Assembly (NCBI GenBank): GCA_027077895.1
Contig: JALWQZ010000074.1
Coordinates: 1 to 11,322, forward strand
DNA: 11,322 nt
Origin: Microcaldota archaeon
Lineage (GTDB): Archaea; B1Sed10-29; WALL01; WAMD01
Reading direction: 5' to 3'
The notes under the pieces are model-generated. The model was given only the letters and a program-made list of their open reading frames with translations, ran no database searches and was not told the origin of the DNA. Position 1 is the first letter of the stretch. Each line of letters starts with the position of its first letter. Position numbers and translations under genes: made by a program. Below, piece after piece: positions 8,023 through 11,322 of this stretch.

Positions 8023-8093
8023 ACTACCACCAGCATATTTTTATTCTGGTAATCTAATAACTCATAGGTTTATTAAAATGGTTTGGTGGTCTT
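8023..8093. promoter_or_regulatory. 71-bp divergent promoter region between dcd and trpS
   Basis: Both genes start from this short gap. On the minus strand TTTTAATAAA (8069-8078) is a TATA-like element that would start transcription near 8048, leaving a leader of about 26 bases with GGTGGT (8026-8031) before dcd. On the plus strand GGTGGT (8085-8090) precedes the trpS ATG at 8094. The same A/T element is too close to act as the trpS TATA if the leader carries that site, so a weaker box around 8051-8061 (CTAATAAC) is more likely. The two promoters nearly overlap. Confidence 0.5.
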
Positions 8094-9179
8094 ATGCAGA
8101 TGGATCCTTGGTCGACTAGGACGATTGATTATGAAAAGTTGTTTACTGATTTTGGGATAGACAGGATTGGAAAACTAGATGAAATACTATCTGGGAACCC
8201 CTTGTTTAGGAGGGGGATAATATTTGGGCACAGGGATTTTTACCAGTGGTGGAATGATTTTAGGAACGGGAAGAAGGTGTCTATCCTTACTGGGATGATG
8301 CCGTCTGGGCCGTTTCACCTAGGGCATAAGATGGTTGTTGATCAACTTGTATTTTATCAAAACCTTGGGATCCCAATCACTCTTGCAATTGCAGATGTTG
8401 AGGCTAGGACGGTTAGAAAGAAGACGCCAGATGAGATAAGGGAGATTACTGTGAATTACTTGACGAATTATTTTGCCCTAGGTTTGGACCCTAAAAAGAC
8501 AGATGTGTACATGCAGACCAGTAGGAGCGTTCCGTATTACCGGCTTGCGTCTTTGATGGCAGGTAAGGTCACGTTTGCGGAGATGGAGGCCATATACGGA
8601 ACATTGTCGCCAGGTAAGATTGCATCTGCTTTGATCCAGGCTGCGGATATACTCCACAAGCAGTTGGATGGTTATGAGGGGAAACATAGAATTTTAGTCC
8701 CTGTTGGTCCGGATCAGGATCCCCACATAAGATTGGCTAGGGATCTAGCAGAAAGGATAGGACTTATCAAGCCTAGTTCTACGTACCATATATTCATGAA
8801 GGGCCTTGATGGGCAGAAAATGAGTTCTAGTAAGCCGAATAGTTACATAAGTCTAGATGAACCAATTGAAGATGCATTGAGAAAGGTAAAAAACGCGTTG
8901 ACAGGTGGTAGGATATCCCTGGAAGAGCAGAAGAAATTAGGCGGTGAGCCAGACAAGTGCATGATTTTCTCCTTATACCTCTACCATTTCGAGTTATCTG
9001 ATGAGGAATTGGACAACAGGCGGAGAATGTGCGAGTCAGGTAAACTAATCTGTGGTGACTGCAAAAAAGAACTTCTTGATAGAATCGAGAAATGGTTAGT
9101 GGACATTCATGCTAAGAAGGTCAAGTACAGGCCAATAGCGGAAAAGATGGTTGATGAGATGATGGACTACCCGTTCTAG
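8094..9179 (+). CDS. trpS: Tryptophanyl-tRNA synthetase
   Basis: This class I enzyme charges tRNA-Trp. The 361-residue protein starts with the DPWSTRTIDYEKL segment typical of archaeal/eukaryotic TrpRS. It has the HIGH-type motif PSGPFHLGH (70-78), the GPDQDPHIRLARD segment (205-217) of the TrpRS group, and the KMSSS loop (242-246). The anticodon-side region carries C313, C320 and C323 around CGDCKKE, a common archaeal TrpRS feature. The general style (MPSGxFHxGHKMVxDQ) resembles euryarchaeal enzymes and differs from archaeal TyrRS. The ATG at 8094 is preferred over the ATG at 8100 because GGTGGT upstream then has the same register as for other genes in the window. It is followed after 8 bases by the PHP gene, so the two probably form one transcript. 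Confidence 0.93.
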   Translation: MQMDPWSTRTIDYEKLFTDFGIDRIGKLDEILSGNPLFRRGIIFGHRDFYQWWNDFRNGKKVSILTGMMPSGPFHLGHKMVVDQLVFYQNLGIPITLAIADVEARTVRKKTPDEIREITVNYLTNYFALGLDPKKTDVYMQTSRSVPYYRLASLMAGKVTFAEMEAIYGTLSPGKIASALIQAADILHKQLDGYEGKHRILVPVGPDQDPHIRLARDLAERIGLIKPSSTYHIFMKGLDGQKMSSSKPNSYISLDEPIEDALRKVKNALTGGRISLEEQKKLGGEPDKCMIFSLYLYHFELSDEELDNRRRMCESGKLICGDCKKELLDRIEKWLVDIHAKKVKYRPIAEKMVDEMMDYPF

Positions 9180-9187
9180 GCGAGTAT

Positions 9188-9856
9188 ATGAAGGTGGATA
9201 TGCACGTTCACTCTTGGTGGTCACGGGATGCCGTTTCTAGGCCGGACCAGATTCTCGACCAGATTGAGAAGAAGGGAATTGATGGTGTTGTGGTTACAGA
9301 CCACGATGCAGCGATGATACTTGAGGAGATATCCACTAGGAAAATCATACCTGGTATAGAGTTCTCGACGGATTTAGGCCACCTCTTAGGATTTTGGTTT
9401 TATGAGAAGTACCGTTCGGGAAACAGGGTAAAGTTTGAAGAGGCAGTTAAACTAATAAGGGATTCTGGTGGTTTAGTCTTTCTCGCTCATCCATTTGACG
9501 GCCATAGGTCATTTAGAGTTGAACAGAGGGTTGTCTCATTGATAGATGGTGTAGAGGTTTGCAATGGAAAAAACAAATCTGATGATGCAAATAGGGCAGC
9601 GAGGCAATTCGCAAAATGGCATAAACTGCTAGTTTCTGCAGGGAGTGACGCGCATTTCCCGGGGGAGATAGGTCGGGCTTATGTGGAGGCGAGTTCTAAG
9701 ACCCTTGAAGGATTTAGGAAGAGGTTTGAGAGAGGAGATGTCGTTGTCCACTGTGGTAGGCAGAATCTAGTGTCACAATTACTCTCATTTTCAAAGTCAA
9801 AGTTCCAGCAGTACACCAACTATGCCGGGAGACCTGGTTCCTATTCTAAGATCTGA
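9188..9856 (+). CDS. PHP-domain metal-dependent phosphoesterase
   Basis: The 222-residue protein has the metal-binding motifs of the PHP family: D4-M-H6-V-H8, D38-H39-D40, E58 (PGIEFS), H101 (FLAHP), and D154 with H156 (AGSDAH). All expected ligands appear present, so it should be active. It resembles short COG0613-type phosphoesterases, whose known members act on small phosphorylated molecules such as nucleoside 3',5'-bisphosphates or histidinol phosphate. It is shorter than E. coli YciV/TrpH (about 290 residues) and lacks room for an inserted domain. The substrate cannot be assigned. The start lies 8 bases after trpS; AGG at 9178-9180 is 7 bases before the ATG. The last 16 bases overlap the end of the convergent phosphatidyltransferase gene. 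Confidence 0.85.
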   Translation: MKVDMHVHSWWSRDAVSRPDQILDQIEKKGIDGVVVTDHDAAMILEEISTRKIIPGIEFSTDLGHLLGFWFYEKYRSGNRVKFEEAVKLIRDSGGLVFLAHPFDGHRSFRVEQRVVSLIDGVEVCNGKNKSDDANRAARQFAKWHKLLVSAGSDAHFPGEIGRAYVEASSKTLEGFRKRFERGDVVVHCGRQNLVSQLLSFSKSKFQQYTNYAGRPGSYSKI

Positions 9857-10413
9857 CTGGATTCTGCGATAACAGGAATTCCTCTAGATAGGTTTACAAT
9901 TACAACGAAGACACTAAGCCAGAATACCCATGAACCAGGTATCGACCATATCATGGACGCTCCTGCAAGTATGAATAGAAGCAGTTTCCCTCCGCCTATT
10001 GCGATTCTCATTATTCTACTGGTTACTAGGAATTTTGCTAGTCTACCCTTTGGCAGATCATAGACGCTCACCCCCCTAGACGCTGCTATGCTCCGTATTG
10101 AGTCGGTTAACACACCCCTTGGTATGACAATTAGTGGCGCCCAGACAGGAATTATGTGCTCGTAGGAAAAGAATATCCACAACATGTATTCTGTTATCCT
10201 ATCTGCTATAACGTCTACTAGACTGCCTATTGTCGTTTTTTGGTTTAGTTTTCTAGCCAAGTAACCGTCCAGTGCGTCCATTAGGAAGGATATGACTATT
10301 AGCGCAAGACCCAGTATCCTAGATGTTGTGTTGTTCAGCCAAAGTAACGCTACTGCAATTGGAATTAGCCCTGTCCTTATGACACATACTGTGTTAGGTG
10401 CGTTCCAAAACAT
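9841..10413 (-). CDS. CDP-alcohol phosphatidyltransferase (PgsA-like membrane enzyme)
   Basis: These enzymes swap CMP on a CDP-lipid (here probably CDP-archaeol) for an alcohol such as glycerol phosphate or inositol phosphate, making polar lipids. The full catalytic signature is present: D46, D49, G50, A53, R54, G63, D67 and D71 (counted from the ATG), with family spacing. About five or six hydrophobic segments fit an integral membrane protein of 190 residues. N-P-N-T near the start and the IPRGVLTDSIRS segment lean toward a PgsA (glycerol phosphate) type, but an archaetidylinositol-phosphate synthase is possible. I choose the ATG at 10411-10413 because GAGGAGG (10421-10427) is then 7 bases away; a GTG one codon upstream (10416) is the alternative. 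The ATG shares a base with the TGA of the DUF357 gene, so the two are translationally coupled. Confidence 0.88.
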   Translation of the reverse strand: MFWNAPNTVCVIRTGLIPIAVALLWLNNTTSRILGLALIVISFLMDALDGYLARKLNQKTTIGSLVDVIADRITEYMLWIFFSYEHIIPVWAPLIVIPRGVLTDSIRSIAASRGVSVYDLPKGRLAKFLVTSRIMRIAIGGGKLLLFILAGASMIWSIPGSWVFWLSVFVVIVNLSRGIPVIAESSQILE

Positions 10414-10679
10414 CACTTTGCCTCCTCAAGATGATAACCCTCTATTCTGAAGAATCCACATAAAATCCCTGCGTCTATGAATCCATGGGCGTATGCTATT
10501 GCTTCCAGTGCAGTGGCGTACTCGCCTTTATTTGCGTAGTACACTGCATCGGAGTAGTAATCATTTGCGAACTTCAAGAAGGCCTTTGATTTCTCGTTGT
10601 CCTTGACTACCTCTAGTCTATTTAGAGCATCACTGGTTATCTTTAAACATATGTTGTATTTCTCCCTGGCATTTGGCAT
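10413..10679 (-). CDS. DUF357-family protein (small helical, archaeal)
   Basis: The 88-residue protein is almost entirely helical and matches the archaeal DUF357 pattern, best seen in DYYSDAVYYANKGEYATALE (40-59) followed by AIAYAHGFIDAGILCG. This reads like a helical hairpin of the TPR or HEPN-like kind, with the conserved Y-A-H-G-F-x-D-A-G stretch near the C terminus. No biochemical role is known to me. The TGA shares one base with the ATG of the CDP-alcohol phosphatidyltransferase, so the two are co-translated and may act together, for instance as a regulatory or assembly partner; that is inference. No Shine-Dalgarno precedes the ATG, but a TATA box 25 bases upstream suggests a leaderless start. 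Confidence 0.8.
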   Translation of the reverse strand: MPNAREKYNICLKITSDALNRLEVVKDNEKSKAFLKFANDYYSDAVYYANKGEYATALEAIAYAHGFIDAGILCGFFRIEGYHLEEAK

Positions 10680-10683
10680 GTTG

Positions 10684-10700
10684 AAAACAAAGAAGAAGAA
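10684..10700 (-). terminator. T-rich tract downstream of the HU gene
   Basis: Read on the minus strand, this is a 17-base pyrimidine tract with four short T runs (TTCTTCTTC... then TTTT), about 35 bases after the HU stop. Such tracts can end archaeal transcripts. It lies between the putative TATA box and the start of the next gene, so it may also serve as that gene's initiator region. Confidence 0.35.
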
Positions 10701-10710
10701 ATATAAAATT
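10701..10710 (-). promoter_or_regulatory. TATA box for a probably leaderless DUF357-pgsA-like transcript
   Basis: AATTTTATAT on the minus strand is centred about 25 bases before the A of the DUF357 ATG at 10679. No GGAGG-like site lies between. Transcription would begin at or very near the start codon. The downstream phosphatidyltransferase has its own strong Shine-Dalgarno, as expected for a second gene on the same mRNA. Confidence 0.55.
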
Positions 10711-10736
10711 GTGGGGGTTAGGGGTTAGCAAGGATC

Positions 10737-11006
10737 TCAGACAGACTTCTTGAGTTCCTTTCCTGGCACGAACTTTGGAACCTTCCTTGCTGGGATCTTC
10801 ATCTTTGCGCCTGTCTGTGGGTTGACACCCATTCTTGCCTTTCTCTTGACAACCTTGAAGGTCCCAAATCCAACTAGCCTGACTTCCTGGCCCTTCTTTA
10901 GAGCCTTTGTTACTTCATAGATAAAGGAATCAACCATCTCACCGGCTAGTTTCTTTGTTACACCAGTGTCGTTTGCTATTGCTTCAATCAATTCAGCCTT
11001 ATTCAT
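10737..11006 (-). CDS. Bacterial-type HU DNA-binding protein
   Basis: The 89-residue protein is a standard-length HU/IHF-family nucleoid protein. It shows the N-terminal helical dimer region (1-40), GFGTF (46-50) at the saddle, and the basic beta-arm RKARMGVNPQTGAKMKIPAR (55-74) with N62-P63, the proline that inserts between base pairs. It ends with PKFVPGKELK, the typical final helix. It should bind and bend DNA as a dimer without strong sequence preference. It is closer in look to bacterial HU than to the diverged Thermoplasma HTa, which suggests acquisition from bacteria or membership of a lineage that holds HU. GAGGTGAT (11012-11019) precedes the ATG. The gene has its own promoter between it and the diphthine synthase gene. 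Confidence 0.94.
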   Translation of the reverse strand: MNKAELIEAIANDTGVTKKLAGEMVDSFIYEVTKALKKGQEVRLVGFGTFKVVKRKARMGVNPQTGAKMKIPARKVPKFVPGKELKKSV

Positions 11007-11011
11007 TCCCC

Positions 11012-11054
11012 ATCACCTCGAAAACGATTATTGCATGAGATTTAGATATATTCG
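11012..11054 (-). promoter_or_regulatory. Promoter and Shine-Dalgarno of the HU gene
   Basis: On the minus strand ATATATCTA (about 11044-11052) is a TATA box just after the diphthine synthase stop at 11060. Transcription would start near 11023, giving a leader of about 17 bases with GAGGTGAT at 11012-11019, a good match to the 16S 3' end. HU can thus be expressed strongly and apart from the gene upstream. Confidence 0.6.
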
Positions 11055-11059
11055 GGTAT

Positions 11060-11322
11060 TTAAGCTTTACGTATAATCTTGTCTATATAATCCTTTTCGG
11101 AATCGTGTAACTGGCCTGGGATCACCAAGCAATGAAGTGGCCCGCCAAAGTCCATATCCACCATGTTTTCTGGGAGTCCGTAAACCAAGTCCTGCTCATC
11201 TGAACCTAGCCTAGCGACCACCAACACTGATTTTATGTGGTTTTCACTGTCCAGTGAGATTAATCTCTTTATGGCCTCGTTTGCAGTCATGTACCTGTTG
11301 TTCGCTCTGTCTATATCCAGGA
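11060..11322 (-). CDS. dph5: Diphthine synthase, C-terminal part (5' end outside window)
   Basis: This enzyme uses S-adenosylmethionine to methylate the modified histidine of elongation factor 2 during diphthamide synthesis. Only the last 86 codons are visible; the frame is open to the window edge (LDIDRANNRYMTANEAI...), so the Met at 11290 is internal. The segment matches the family's C-terminal domain: NRYMT-NEAI-LL, then VVARLGSDEQ for the usual (V/I)ARxGSxxQ, and DFGGPLHCLVIPGQLH near the end. The archaeal gene is often called dphB. The adjacent HU gene follows on the same strand after 53 bases with its own promoter. Its presence supports an archaeal (or eukaryotic) genome, since bacteria lack diphthamide. 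Confidence 0.92.
   Translation of the reverse strand, partial: LDIDRANNRYMTANEAIKRLISLDSENHIKSVLVVARLGSDEQDLVYGLPENMVDMDFGGPLHCLVIPGQLHDSEKDYIDKIIRKA

Noticed and set aside
8100..8102. Second ATG of trpS as the start
   Set aside because: The GGTGGT site fits the window's usual 7-base register only for the ATG at 8094; a start at 8100 would need 13 bases.
7464..8119. Open frames on the plus strand over the dCTP deaminase gene
   Set aside because: They oppose a gene with conserved catalytic residues, and their translations show no family features.
10711..10729. Telomere-like or G-quadruplex-like repeat (two GGGGTTA units) after the HU gene
   Set aside because: Only two G-runs of four or more are present, too few for a four-tract quadruplex, and two units do not make a repeat array.
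1..11322. CRISPR array, tRNA gene, transposon or phage genes
   Set aside because: I saw no regular spaced repeats, cloverleaf-like tRNA sequence, transposase or integrase motif, and no non-coding gap above 100 bp.

Overview
The window is archaeal chromosome. The clearest signs are the C-terminal part of a diphthine synthase (diphthamide on EF-2), a homotetramer-type tRNA-splicing endonuclease, a euryarchaeal-style TrpRS, a DUF357 protein, TATA-type promoters in short intergenic gaps, and two N-glycosylation-rich surface proteins anchored by a C-terminal membrane helix. A bacterial-type HU protein and an archaeal surface juxtamembrane domain (IPKS...DPVVSW) fit a lineage such as a DPANN-type or Thermoplasmata-related archaeon, but the window alone does not settle the taxon. 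Coding density is high. No tRNA, rRNA, CRISPR array, insertion sequence or integrase was seen.

Layout. (1) 1-5704, plus strand: the C-terminal end of one cell-surface protein, then a 1694-residue secreted, membrane-anchored modular protein built from PKD, CARDB and FN3-like beta domains. The two share a related juxtamembrane domain and anchor. (2) 5729-8022, minus strand: a compact cluster in the order dCTP deaminase, SAMHD1-like HD phosphohydrolase, tRNA endonuclease. The last two overlap by 4 bp. (3) 8094-9856, plus strand: trpS followed after 8 bp by a PHP-domain phosphoesterase; this unit diverges from the dCTP deaminase gene across only 71 bp. (4) 9841-11322, minus strand: diphthine synthase (5' end outside the window), HU, DUF357, and a CDP-alcohol phosphatidyltransferase overlapping the DUF357 gene. 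The last gene converges on and overlaps the PHP gene by 16 bp.

How it fits together. The central part is housekeeping: dNTP pool control (deaminase plus probable dNTPase), tRNA maturation and charging, and phospholipid headgroup synthesis. The left half is an envelope locus, probably for adhesion or cell-surface layer functions.

The most interesting signals are a conserved anchor module shared by the two adjacent surface proteins, an 80-bp perfect duplication inside the giant protein gene, an about two-fold excess of the tetranucleotide CTAG, a near-invariant Shine-Dalgarno spacing contrasted with two genes that look leaderless, and a lengthened active-site loop in the dCTP deaminase. I do not see a defence system or other clearly novel multi-gene machine here.
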